Positions 15,834 to 22,276 of a DNA stretch of 23,054 nucleotides are shown in pieces; position 1 is the first letter of the stretch; each line of letters begins with the position of its first letter. Location: positions 1 through 23,054 of the forward strand of contig CAKSIW010000046.1 in the NCBI GenBank assembly GCA_934463175.1, written 5' to 3'. The notes under the pieces were generated by a model, which saw only the letters and a list, made by a program, of their open reading frames with translations, searched no databases and was not told where the DNA came from. The translations under genes and the position numbers were made by a program. This DNA is from an uncultured Clostridia bacterium (GTDB taxonomy: Bacteria > Bacillota > Clostridia > Monoglobales > Monoglobaceae).

Positions 15834-15898
15834 GTCCTGTCAGTATATTTTTTTTAATGCGGCGGAGGGATATAATAGAGCTGAAGGAGATGAGAAAA

Positions 15899-16822
15899 AT
15901 GTATACGGGAATTGACATCGGAGGAACAAAATGCGCGGTTGTCCGCGGAGACGCGGAGGGTGGAATTGAAAAAAAGATACGCTTTGAGACAACGGACGTG
16001 AGCGGGACGCTTGAAAACATATTTTCGGCAATTGATGAAATCGGAGTCGGCGAAAAGATAGGCATAAGCTGCGGCGGACCGCTTGATTCCGAAAGGGGAA
16101 TAATCCTTTCGCCGCCCAATCTCCCGGGGTGGGACAAAATACATATTGTTGAAATGCTGAACGAAAGATACGGCAAGGCGGCGGCACTGAGAAATGACGC
16201 GAACGCATGTGCGCTGGCGGAATGGCGGTTCGGCGCAGGGAGAGGAACAAAAAATATGGTGTTTCTGACCTTCGGCACGGGAATGGGTGCAGGGCTGATT
16301 CTGGACGGTAGGCTCTATGGCGGCACGAATGACATGGCAGGTGAAATCGGGCATGTCCGTCTTGCGGATTTCGGTCCTGTCGGCTATGGCAAGGCAGGGT
16401 CGGTGGAAGGATTTTGCAGCGGCGGCGGCATTGCGGCTCTCGGAAGAATGCTTGCGGAGGAGCGGCTTCAGGCGGGAGAGACGGTCAGCTTTTGCGGAAG
16501 CCGCGGAGAGCTTCCGCACATCACGGCAAAGAAAATTGCGGACTGCGCGCATGAAGGGGCGGAGGACGCGCTGCGTGTTTATGATATATGCGCCGAAAAG
16601 CTCGGCATAGAGATTTCAATTCTGATTGACATTCTGAATCCCGAGAAAATTGTAATCGGGAGTATTTTCGAGCGGAGCGGAGATTTGCTGCGCCGAAAAA
16701 TGCAGGAGATCATCGAACGTGAAACGCTGCCGCATTCGCGCGCGGTGTGTGAAATTGTTCCTGCGGAGCTTGGTGACAGCATAGGAGACTATGCAGCAAT
16801 TGCTGCCGCAATGGAGGCGTAG
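15899..16822 (+). CDS. ROK family protein (sugar kinase type) lacking the zinc-motif cysteines
   Basis: This 307-residue protein has the ROK/ASKHA ATP fold: GIDIGGTKCAVVRGD at the N-terminus (4-18), LRNDANACALAE with the catalytic Asp100, and LTFGTGMGAGLILDGRLYGG (123-142). GEIGH (148-152) carries the conserved zinc-ligand His. There is no DNA-binding domain, so it should be a kinase, for example for glucose, mannose or an N-acyl-hexosamine. The usual CxCGxxGCxE zinc motif aligns with VGYGKAGSVE (161-170), so all three cysteines are replaced. ATG 15899 is chosen because GAAGGAGA lies 8 bases before it. ATG 15890 and the open frame back to 15857 have no spaced site. The SIS gene follows after 210 bp, so the two may form one unit phosphorylating and isomerising the sugar released by the glycoside hydrolase. 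Confidence 0.88.
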   Translation: MYTGIDIGGTKCAVVRGDAEGGIEKKIRFETTDVSGTLENIFSAIDEIGVGEKIGISCGGPLDSERGIILSPPNLPGWDKIHIVEMLNERYGKAAALRNDANACALAEWRFGAGRGTKNMVFLTFGTGMGAGLILDGRLYGGTNDMAGEIGHVRLADFGPVGYGKAGSVEGFCSGGGIAALGRMLAEERLQAGETVSFCGSRGELPHITAKKIADCAHEGAEDALRVYDICAEKLGIEISILIDILNPEKIVIGSIFERSGDLLRRKMQEIIERETLPHSRAVCEIVPAELGDSIGDYAAIAAAMEA

Positions 16823-16865
16823 GTGAGCTGCGCCGGAGAAGGGGAGAGAATAACGTGAAACTTCC

Positions 16866-17033
16866 TTTCGCATTAATCCCTCCGGAGGATTTAATTGCCC
16901 GTGCGAAATTTTCCTCACGCTGTTCGGAAACGCACATGGGCGTTTTAATCTCTTATCATTCCTTGCCCTGCTGATAAGAGAAACATTTAAATATAATTTA
17001 TGCCGTTGCAGGGCGGCGGAATGGAGATTAAAA
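16866..17033 (+). promoter_or_regulatory. Leader element, copy A, before the SIS-domain gene
   Basis: This stretch is closely related to 17828-17990 and ends at the start codon. In order it holds a hairpin TTTCGCA (16866-16872)/TGCGAAA (16902-16908), then AACGC/GCGTT around 16930-16946. A local hairpin CTCTTATC (16950-16957)/GATAAGAG (16973-16980) follows. The competing long-range pairing is TTTTAATCTC (16943-16952) with GAGATTAAAA (17024-17033), ATTCC (16958-16962) with GGAAT (17018-17022), and GCCCTGC (16965-16971) with GCAGGGC (17008-17014). The long-range form buries the GGAG ribosome binding site and start codon. I do not recognise a known riboswitch class. Confidence 0.7.
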
Positions 17034-17662
17034 TGAATATAAATATATATGAAAGATATCCGCAGCTTGAGGGCTGTCGTGAACAGATTGAAAAAACACT
17101 TGAGCTGATGAAGGAGACATATGACAGAGGCGGAAAGCTGCTTTTGTGCGGAAACGGCGGCAGCTGCGCCGACTGCGACCACATTGTGGGCGAACTGATG
17201 AAGGGCTTCATGGAGCGCAGACCGCTTTCTGACAAAATATGCACAGCAATGAGGGAAAAGCTCGGCGGTGATGCGGAATATCTCATTGATAACCTGCAAA
17301 TGGGGATTCCTGCAATATCTCTTGCGGCTCACTCAGGGGTCATGACCGCTTTTGCAAATGATGTTGACCCCGACCTGATTTATGCGCAGATGGTTCTCGG
17401 CTATGCAAAGACGGAGGACATGGTGATTGGAATTTCGACCTCGGGCAACTCAAAAAATGTCATTCATGCATTGCGCTGCGCCGCAGCTCTCGGTGTTTGC
17501 ACAGTCGGTCTGACAGGCAGCGGAGAGTGCGGAATGGACGGCTTGTGCGACGCGGTCATTCATGTTCCCGAATGCGAAACCTATAAGGTTCAGGAATATC
17601 ATCTGCCTGTATATCACTATCTCTGCGCGGAGCTTGAACGTTACACAACAGAAAAGGCATAA
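17033..17662 (+). CDS. SIS-domain phosphosugar isomerase, GmhA-like
   Basis: A 209-residue protein strongly resembling sedoheptulose-7-phosphate isomerase GmhA. It has LLLCGNGGSCADCDHIVGEL (36-55) corresponding to the GNGGSxADxxHxxxEL motif, ISTSGNSKNV (134-143) for the phosphosugar loop, and VQEYHLPVYHYLC (186-198) for the metal/substrate His helix. The motif is Cys-rich relative to GmhA (SCADCD). In heptose pathways it would make a heptose-7-phosphate. Next to a ROK kinase and a glycoside hydrolase, isomerisation of another phosphosugar is equally possible. The start is ATG 17033 with GGAG 6 bases upstream. The frame is open to 17000, but that part belongs to the duplicated leader and encodes similar residues in both copies only because the DNA is duplicated. 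Confidence 0.88.
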   Translation: MNINIYERYPQLEGCREQIEKTLELMKETYDRGGKLLLCGNGGSCADCDHIVGELMKGFMERRPLSDKICTAMREKLGGDAEYLIDNLQMGIPAISLAAHSGVMTAFANDVDPDLIYAQMVLGYAKTEDMVIGISTSGNSKNVIHALRCAAALGVCTVGLTGSGECGMDGLCDAVIHVPECETYKVQEYHLPVYHYLCAELERYTTEKA

Positions 17663-17827
17663 AGAATTTCCGAACGGATTGTGATATTTTGGAAAATTTT
17701 TTAAAGGGAATGCAACCTTTTTGGGCTTGAAAAAGTATATAAAGTGAAAAGCTGAAAAGGAAGAAGCTTAGCTAACATAAGGTCAGGCGGACGCGGTTGA
17801 ACACGCACTGCCCGATGATAAGGTCTC
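17663..17827 (+). other. Non-coding gap before leader copy B, nothing firm
   Basis: With leader copy B this makes a 327-bp gene-free stretch. An AT-rich segment (17663-17760) includes TTTCC/GGAAA followed by a T-run near 17672-17705, a weak terminator candidate for the SIS gene. TATATA at 17736-17741 is a possible -10 without a convincing -35. The GC-rich part 17780-17815 has partial self-complementarity, but I cannot assign it to a known RNA. Confidence 0.4.
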
Positions 17828-17990
17828 TTTCGCGTTAGCGGATACGGAGCATTTAACTGTCCGTGAAAATCCGCCTTGCTTTTTCTGAACGCACAAGGGC
17901 GTTTTAATCTCTTATCATTCCTTGCCCTGCGGATAAGAGGAAAGTTTTCACAATTCATGCTGTTGCAGGGCGGCGGAATGGAGATTAAAA
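17828..17990 (+). promoter_or_regulatory. Leader element, copy B, before the stalk-domain gene
   Basis: This is the second copy of the element at 16866-17033, ending at this gene's start codon. An upstream hairpin is GCGGAT-ACGGA (17838-17848) with TCCGT and ATCCGC (17860-17874). The local hairpin is CTCTTATC (17909-17916)/GATAAGAG (17932-17939). The competing long-range pairing is TTTTAATCTC (17902-17911) with GAGATTAAAA (17981-17990), ATTCC (17917-17921) with GGAAT (17975-17979), and GCCCTGC (17924-17930) with GCAGGGC (17965-17971). Pairing arms and the ribosome-binding segment are identical in both copies, while the unpaired stretch 17940-17960 differs. Confidence 0.7.
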
Positions 17991-18547
17991 TGAAAAAGAA
18001 AATGGTTGTTTTACTGATTGCGGCGGGTATTGCAAGCGGAATCGGAGCTTCTGTGGCAGAATGTGAGAATGCGGCAGAGACCCCGGGAATCGGTTATGTG
18101 CAGTCTGCCGGTGTGCAGGAGACGGTGAAGGGGAAAGCAGAAAGAATTGTTGTCGGCTTGGAAAAGAAGGAAATTGATGTGAGCGATCTGCCTTCTGCAC
18201 CGTATTATGTCGGGGATACTTTGATGGTGCCGCTTCGCAGAATATCCGAGGCTTTGGGATATTCCGTCGGCTGGAATGAAGAAACGGGCGAAATCACGGT
18301 TGATGATGAATATATTCAGTCGGCTGTGCTTCGGGAAAACAGCAGGAAGGCTGTGTTCATGGGACGGCTTAAGGTGATTGATATGAGCCGCGAGATTGAA
18401 AATGCGAAAGAAACTGTCATTATGGACGGCTGCACATATGTTCCGTCGGAATTTTTCAGAGAATTTTTAAATGACGTTGAAGTGTCGGGAAACACCGTCT
18501 CGGTGTCTCCGAGCATGGCGCAGATTCAGGGGAAAACCGAACGGTGA
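17990..18547 (+). CDS. Secreted protein with copper-amine-oxidase N-terminal (stalk) domain
   Basis: A 185-residue protein with a signal peptide (MKKKMVVLLIAAGIASGIGA, cleavage near residue 24-28) and one copper amine oxidase N-terminal-like domain (about residues 58-180). The domain shows the paired pattern DTLMVPLRRISEALGYSVGWNEETGEITV and later MDGCTYVPSEFFREFLNDVEV. These domains are common in surface proteins of Clostridia and probably bind wall or other polymers. No enzyme domain follows. The start is set by GGAG 6 bases before ATG 17990. The frame is open to 17876, but that is the duplicated leader. Despite the shared leader there is no sequence relation to the SIS protein. It ends 32 bp before the thiT promoter. 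Confidence 0.82.
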   Translation: MKKKMVVLLIAAGIASGIGASVAECENAAETPGIGYVQSAGVQETVKGKAERIVVGLEKKEIDVSDLPSAPYYVGDTLMVPLRRISEALGYSVGWNEETGEITVDDEYIQSAVLRENSRKAVFMGRLKVIDMSREIENAKETVIMDGCTYVPSEFFREFLNDVEVSGNTVSVSPSMAQIQGKTER

Positions 18548-18579
18548 TTGTCGAATCGGACATTGCATGACGAAAAATG

Positions 18580-18608
18580 TTGACAAATGCGGAAAAATGT
18601 GATATAAT
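18580..18608 (+). promoter_or_regulatory. Promoter of the TPP riboswitch-thiT unit
   Basis: A consensus TTGACA (18580-18585), 17-bp spacer, TATAAT (18603-18608). The predicted start is near 18615, just before the riboswitch. Confidence 0.9.
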
Positions 18609-18629
18609 GCTAAAGTAAAATAAAAATAC

Positions 18630-18726
18630 GGGGGGCTTGTGCAGGCAGGCTGAGATTGAACCCACGATGCGGTTCTGACCCGAAACCTGATTTGGATAAT
18701 GCCAACGTAGGGATAATACCGCAGAA
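18630..18726 (+). ncRNA. TPP (thiamine pyrophosphate) riboswitch
   Basis: The THI-element core is clear: GGCTGAGATTGAACCCA near 18648-18664, GACCCGAAACCTGATTTGG near 18677-18695, and ATAATGCCAACGTAGGG near 18697-18713. TPP binding should favour the terminator just downstream and so turn off thiT when thiamine pyrophosphate is plentiful. Confidence 0.96.
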
Positions 18727-18734
18727 GTTTTTTC

Positions 18735-18765
18735 GGGGATATGCCGCAGAGGCATATCCCCTTTT
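18735..18765 (+). terminator. Riboswitch-controlled terminator before thiT
   Basis: GGGGATATGCC (18735-18745) pairs with GGCATATCCCC (18751-18761) around GCAGA, then TTTT. It lies between the TPP aptamer and the thiT start, as expected for transcription attenuation. Confidence 0.9.
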
Positions 18766-18804
18766 GGTTGTTAATTTTCAGATTTGAAAGGATGCGTGGA
18801 AAAA

Positions 18805-19323
18805 ATGACAAAAACAAAAAGACTGACCGAATGTGCGATTGCCGTTGCGCTGTCTGCGGTGCTGAGCTTTCTGACTTTGTGGAAAATGCCGCAGGGCGGC
18901 TCGGTTTCTCTGGTGATGGTTCCGCTGTTCATTGTGGCATATCGGCACGGTGCGCTGTGGGGAATGGGCACGGGCATTGTATACAGCCTGGTTGCACTGA
19001 TGATTGACGGGGTTGTATATCACCCGATGTCGGTGGTTCTGGATTATATCTTAGCGTTCGGTGTGATTGGTGTTGCAGGATTTTTCAAAGCCGATGTGCG
19101 CGGAATCCTCTGCGGAACGGTGCTTGGCGTTGCAGGCAGATTTGTCAGCTCGGTGCTGAGTGGCTGGCTGCTGTTTGCGGAATATGCACCCGAGGGTCAG
19201 AGTCCGCTGGTATATTCGCTGACATACCAGTGCACATATCTCATTCCCGAGCTGGTTCTGAGCATTTTGGTACTTTTGCTTCTATATAAAAAAGCAAACA
19301 AGCTGTTTTCGGTGAAAAATTAA
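18805..19323 (+). CDS. thiT: Thiamine ECF transporter S component ThiT
   Basis: ThiT is the thiamine-binding membrane subunit that works with the shared EcfA/EcfA'/EcfT module, which is not in this window. The 172-residue protein has about six membrane helices. It carries ThiT-specific substrate residues: LWKMPQGGSVSLVMVPLF (about 25-42), YHPMSVVLDYILAFG (72-86), and a GRFVSSVLSGWLLFAEYAP stretch (about 111-129). The TPP riboswitch upstream confirms the substrate. ATG 18805 matches the family N-terminus (MTKTKRLTECA). GTG 18796 is possible, because AAAGGA at 18787-18792 is 12 bases from the ATG but only 3 from the GTG. Confidence 0.95.
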   Translation: MTKTKRLTECAIAVALSAVLSFLTLWKMPQGGSVSLVMVPLFIVAYRHGALWGMGTGIVYSLVALMIDGVVYHPMSVVLDYILAFGVIGVAGFFKADVRGILCGTVLGVAGRFVSSVLSGWLLFAEYAPEGQSPLVYSLTYQCTYLIPELVLSILVLLLLYKKANKLFSVKN

Positions 19324-19330
19324 CCAAAAA

Positions 19331-19372
19331 AAGAGGATTGCCTGATATTTACTTGAAAGGCAGTCCTCTTTT
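19331..19372 (+). terminator. Terminator of thiT
   Basis: AGAGGATTGCCT pairs with AGGCAGTCCTCT (12 bp, one G-U pair), followed by TTTTGTGTT. Its 3' half also carries the next promoter. Confidence 0.85.
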
Positions 19373-19382
19373 GTGTTATACT
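19353..19382 (+). promoter_or_regulatory. Promoter of the chromate-transporter pair, nested in the thiT terminator
   Basis: TTGAAA (19353-19358), 18-bp spacer ending in TGT (extended -10), TATACT (19377-19382). The -35 lies in the terminator loop and the spacer is the terminator's 3' arm. Confidence 0.6.
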
Positions 19383-19419
19383 ATATGAAATATGAAAATG
19401 CGAAAGGACGGAATTTTTC

Positions 19420-19977
19420 ATGAAAGAGCTTTTTATGCTGTTTTTTGCATTTGCAAAAATCGGTGCTGTGACCTTTGGCGGCGGCTATGCAATGCTTCCG
19501 ATTCTTCAGAGGGATATTGTCAAAAAATACGGCTGGGCGACAGATGAGGAGCTTGTGGACTATTTTGCAATCGGTCAGTGTACCCCCGGCGTCATTGCGG
19601 TGAACACCGCAACCTTCATCGGCTACAAGCGAAAGGGTGTGTTGGGGGGCATTTTTGCCACAATCGGCGTTGTTTTCCCGTCAATTGTAATCATTTCGGT
19701 CATTGCGGCGTTCATCACCAACTATGCCGACATTCCCGCGGTGAAGTATGCATTCTGCGGTATACGCGTGTGCGTGTGCGTGCTGATTCTGAATGCGATT
19801 TTAAAGCTGAGCCGCAGCTCATTGGTTGACAAATACACATATATTATATTCGGTGCGGTGCTTGCACTGTCGGTGTTTCTTGATGTTTCCGCGGCATATC
19901 TTGTCATTGCGGCAGGCTTTGCGGGATTTCTGATTAGGCGCTTTTCGGGGAAGGGAGAGAAAAATGATATTGATTGA
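19420..19977 (+). CDS. Chromate transporter (CHR) family protein, first half of a pair
   Basis: A 185-residue membrane protein of the short-chain CHR type. The family signature FAKIGAVTFGGGYAMLPIL is at residues 10-28, followed by FAIGQCTPGVIAVNTATFIGYK around 48-69 and several further membrane helices. Short CHR proteins occur as adjacent pairs equivalent to the two halves of ChrA. ChrA exports chromate; in anaerobic gut-type bacteria the natural substrate of these pairs is unknown. AAAGGACGG lies about 9 bases before the ATG. It overlaps its partner by 14 bases, indicating translational coupling. Confidence 0.92.
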   Translation: MKELFMLFFAFAKIGAVTFGGGYAMLPILQRDIVKKYGWATDEELVDYFAIGQCTPGVIAVNTATFIGYKRKGVLGGIFATIGVVFPSIVIISVIAAFITNYADIPAVKYAFCGIRVCVCVLILNAILKLSRSSLVDKYTYIIFGAVLALSVFLDVSAAYLVIAAGFAGFLIRRFSGKGEKNDID

Positions 19978-20509
19978 GCTGTTTCTTTCGTTTTTCAAAA
20001 TCGGGCTTCTGGCTGTCGGCGGAGGACTGGCAACACTGCCGTTTCTTTATGAGCTGGCGGAAACCCACGACTGGATTTCAGTTGCCGACATTTCAAATCT
20101 GATTGCGATTTCGGAATCCACGCCGGGACCTCTCGGGGTTAATATGGCGACCTATGTCGGATTTCTGAAAGCAGGTGTGGTCGGCTCGGTGACATCGACT
20201 CTCGGACTGATTGCGCCGTCCATAATTGTCATCATCATTGTTGCAAAGTTTCTGGAGAGGTTCAAAAGCTCGGCGATGGTTGCAAATGTGTTCTACGGCT
20301 TGCGTGCTGCGTCCTGCGCGCTCATTGCGGCGGCAGGAATCGGAGTTGCGCGGCTTGCGTTCTTTGGTGAAAAAATGACAGAGTTTTTCTGGCAGGGAGC
20401 TGTTTTGGCTGTTGTTTTGTTTTTTGCGATAAAAAAACTGAAGTGGCACCCCGTAATTTTTATAGCAATATCCGCCGTGGTCGGGATTGTGTTCAAGTTT
20501 GAAGTTTGA
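19964..20509 (+). CDS. Chromate transporter (CHR) family protein, second half of a pair
   Basis: A 181-residue membrane protein homologous to the preceding one. It has FFKIGLLAVGGGLATLPFL (about 10-28) and LIAISESTPGPLGVNMATYVGF (about 45-66), the counterpart of the CHR signature, plus later helices such as GLIAPSIIVIIIV. GGGAGAG lies just before ATG 19964, inside the end of the first gene. Products presumably assemble as a heterodimer in the membrane. The next gene has its own promoter. Confidence 0.92.
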   Translation: MILIELFLSFFKIGLLAVGGGLATLPFLYELAETHDWISVADISNLIAISESTPGPLGVNMATYVGFLKAGVVGSVTSTLGLIAPSIIVIIIVAKFLERFKSSAMVANVFYGLRAASCALIAAAGIGVARLAFFGEKMTEFFWQGAVLAVVLFFAIKKLKWHPVIFIAISAVVGIVFKFEV

Positions 20510-20527
20510 CATATTCCGAAAAAATTG

Positions 20528-20556
20528 TTGACGGTTTGCGAATATAATGTTATAAT
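20528..20556 (+). promoter_or_regulatory. Promoter of the putP-like gene
   Basis: TTGACG (20528-20533), 17-bp spacer ending in TGT, TATAAT (20551-20556): a strong sigma-A promoter with an extended -10. Confidence 0.88.
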
Positions 20557-20600
20557 AAATATTATATTTGCATTTTTTGGTAAAAACGGGAGGAAGTTTT

Positions 20601-22160
20601 ATGGACAGCAGTACAATTCAGATTCTCACTGCCATGATAATTTATATGGCGGCGGTAATCGTTATCGGAATTTTATTCGCAAAGACGGCAAACAAAAGCT
20701 CGGAGAATTATTTTCTGGGCGGACGTTCGCTCGGACCGTGGGTGACGGCAATGAGTGCGGAGGCGTCCGACATGAGCGGCTGGCTGCTCATGGGTCTGCC
20801 GGGCGTTGCATATTGGTGCGGACTTGCGGACGCGGCAAGGACTGCAATCGGTCTTGCGGTCGGAACATATCTGAACTGGCTCATTGTGTCGAAGAGACTC
20901 AGACGCTACAGTATAAGGGCGAACAACTCAATCACGCTGCCCGAGTTTTTCTCAAACAGATTCCGTGAGGACAAAAAGGTCATCATGACGCTTTCGGCGC
21001 TGTTCATTCTCATTTTCTTCACTGTGTATGCCGCAAGCTGCTTTGTGACCTGCGGAAAGCTGTTTTCAACGCTTTTCGAAATGTCATATATTTCAATGAT
21101 GCTTGTCGGTGCGGCATTTGTTCTGCTGTATACCATTCTCGGCGGCTTTCTTGCAGAGAGCGCGTCTGATTTCATGCAGGGCGTTGTGATGATTATTGCG
21201 CTGGCTGTCATTGTGACAATCAGCACAATCGACGCGGGCGGCTTCGGTGCGGTCATTGAAAACTCAAAGAAAATTCCTGGATTTCTGGAATTTTTCGGGC
21301 TTGCCGTGCCTGTTGTGAACGATGCGGGCGAACAGTTAGTTGAGGCAGGAAAACCCGTTTTCGGTGATGCTGCAAGCTATGGCGCACTGAAGGTGTTTTC
21401 AATGCTTGCGTGGGGTCTCGGATATTTCGGAATGCCGCAGGTTCTTCTCAGATTCATGGCGATCCGCCGTGAGGACGAGCTGAAGCGTTCAAGGCGAATT
21501 GCGATGGTTTGGGTGCTGATTTCGCTTGCGGTTGCGGTGTTCATCGGAATTGTCGGCAGACAGCTGTTCCCGACGGTTCACCCGACGGCAACGAGTGCGG
21601 AAAACATTTTCATCACTCTTGCGGAAAGCTCTCTTCCGCCGCTGCTTGCAGGCTTTGTTATGGCAGGAATACTCGCTGCGACAATCAGCTCATCGGATTC
21701 ATATCTTTTGATTGCCGCATCGGCTTTTGCAAAGAATATATATCAGGGCGTGTTCAAAAAAGACGCAACAGACAAGCAGGTCATGACGGTTTCGCGTGCG
21801 GCTCTTTTGCTTGTTGCATTAATTGCAATGCTGATTGCGCTTGACGAAAAAAGCATTATATTCAAAATTGTTTCGTTTGCGTGGGCAGGCTTCGGCGCAA
21901 CCTTCGGACCGATTATGCTGTTCTCGCTTTTCTGGAAGAGAACCAACAGAGCGGGTGCAATTGCCGGCATGGTCGGAGGCGCGGGAATGGTGTTTTTGTG
22001 GAAGCTGGCAATTTCAAAGCTCGGCGGCGCGTTCGGAATCTATGAGCTTCTGCCTGCATTCATATTCTCATCACTGTGTATTGTCATTGTGTCATGTTTG
22101 ACAAAAGCTCCTTCAAAGGAAATTGAGGAGGACTTTGAGGCGGCAAGAACGGGAAAATAA
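20601..22160 (+). CDS. putP: Sodium/proline symporter family (PutP-like SSS transporter)
   Basis: A 519-residue protein of the solute:sodium symporter family, with about 13 membrane helices on the LeuT fold. PutP-specific features are ENYFLGGRSLGPWVTAMSAEASDMSGWLLMG-type helices 1-2 (about residues 34-65), the periplasmic/cytoplasmic linker RRYSIRANNSITLPEFFSNRF (about 101-121), and ATISSSDSYLLIAASAFAKNIYQ (about 366-388). The Ser-rich stretch contributes to the Na2 site in PutP. It should import proline with sodium, although related solutes cannot be excluded. GGGAGGAAG with 4-nt spacing fixes ATG 20601. It is a monocistronic unit with its own promoter and terminator. Confidence 0.93.
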   Translation: MDSSTIQILTAMIIYMAAVIVIGILFAKTANKSSENYFLGGRSLGPWVTAMSAEASDMSGWLLMGLPGVAYWCGLADAARTAIGLAVGTYLNWLIVSKRLRRYSIRANNSITLPEFFSNRFREDKKVIMTLSALFILIFFTVYAASCFVTCGKLFSTLFEMSYISMMLVGAAFVLLYTILGGFLAESASDFMQGVVMIIALAVIVTISTIDAGGFGAVIENSKKIPGFLEFFGLAVPVVNDAGEQLVEAGKPVFGDAASYGALKVFSMLAWGLGYFGMPQVLLRFMAIRREDELKRSRRIAMVWVLISLAVAVFIGIVGRQLFPTVHPTATSAENIFITLAESSLPPLLAGFVMAGILAATISSSDSYLLIAASAFAKNIYQGVFKKDATDKQVMTVSRAALLLVALIAMLIALDEKSIIFKIVSFAWAGFGATFGPIMLFSLFWKRTNRAGAIAGMVGGAGMVFLWKLAISKLGGAFGIYELLPAFIFSSLCIVIVSCLTKAPSKEIEEDFEAARTGK

Positions 22161-22183
22161 AAACTGAAATTCGCATTCGGATA

Positions 22184-22212
22184 CGGTCGGTCAGGTTTGA
22201 CCGACCGTTTTC
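22184..22212 (+). terminator. Terminator of the putP-like gene
   Basis: A 10-bp perfect stem CGGTCGGTCA (22184-22193)/TGACCGACCG (22198-22207), GGTT loop, then TTTT. Confidence 0.92.
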
Positions 22213-22241
22213 AAGGTTTCGGGAAATGGTATAAATTATCA

Positions 22242-22270
22242 TTGACAAGCCGAAAATAAAGAGGTATTCT
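22242..22270 (+). promoter_or_regulatory. Promoter upstream of the M16 peptidase leader
   Basis: TTGACA (22242-22247), 17-bp spacer, TATTCT (22265-22270). The predicted start is near 22277, about 290 nt before the peptidase start codon. Confidence 0.75.
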
Positions 22271-22276
22271 TAGATA

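Noticed and set aside
17000..17032. N-terminal extension of the SIS protein (MPLQGGGMEIK), and the similar extension at 17876-17989
   Set aside because: Both lie in the duplicated leader. The similarity is of DNA, GGAG sits 6 bases before the internal ATG, and the extended starts have no ribosome binding site.
16866..17033. glmS-type ribozyme before the SIS gene
   Set aside because: The glmS catalytic-core consensus is not visible, and the same element precedes an unrelated gene.
18784..18804. TTG start for thiT
   Set aside because: The AAAGGA site lies downstream of this TTG, so it cannot serve it, and the family N-terminus matches the later ATG.
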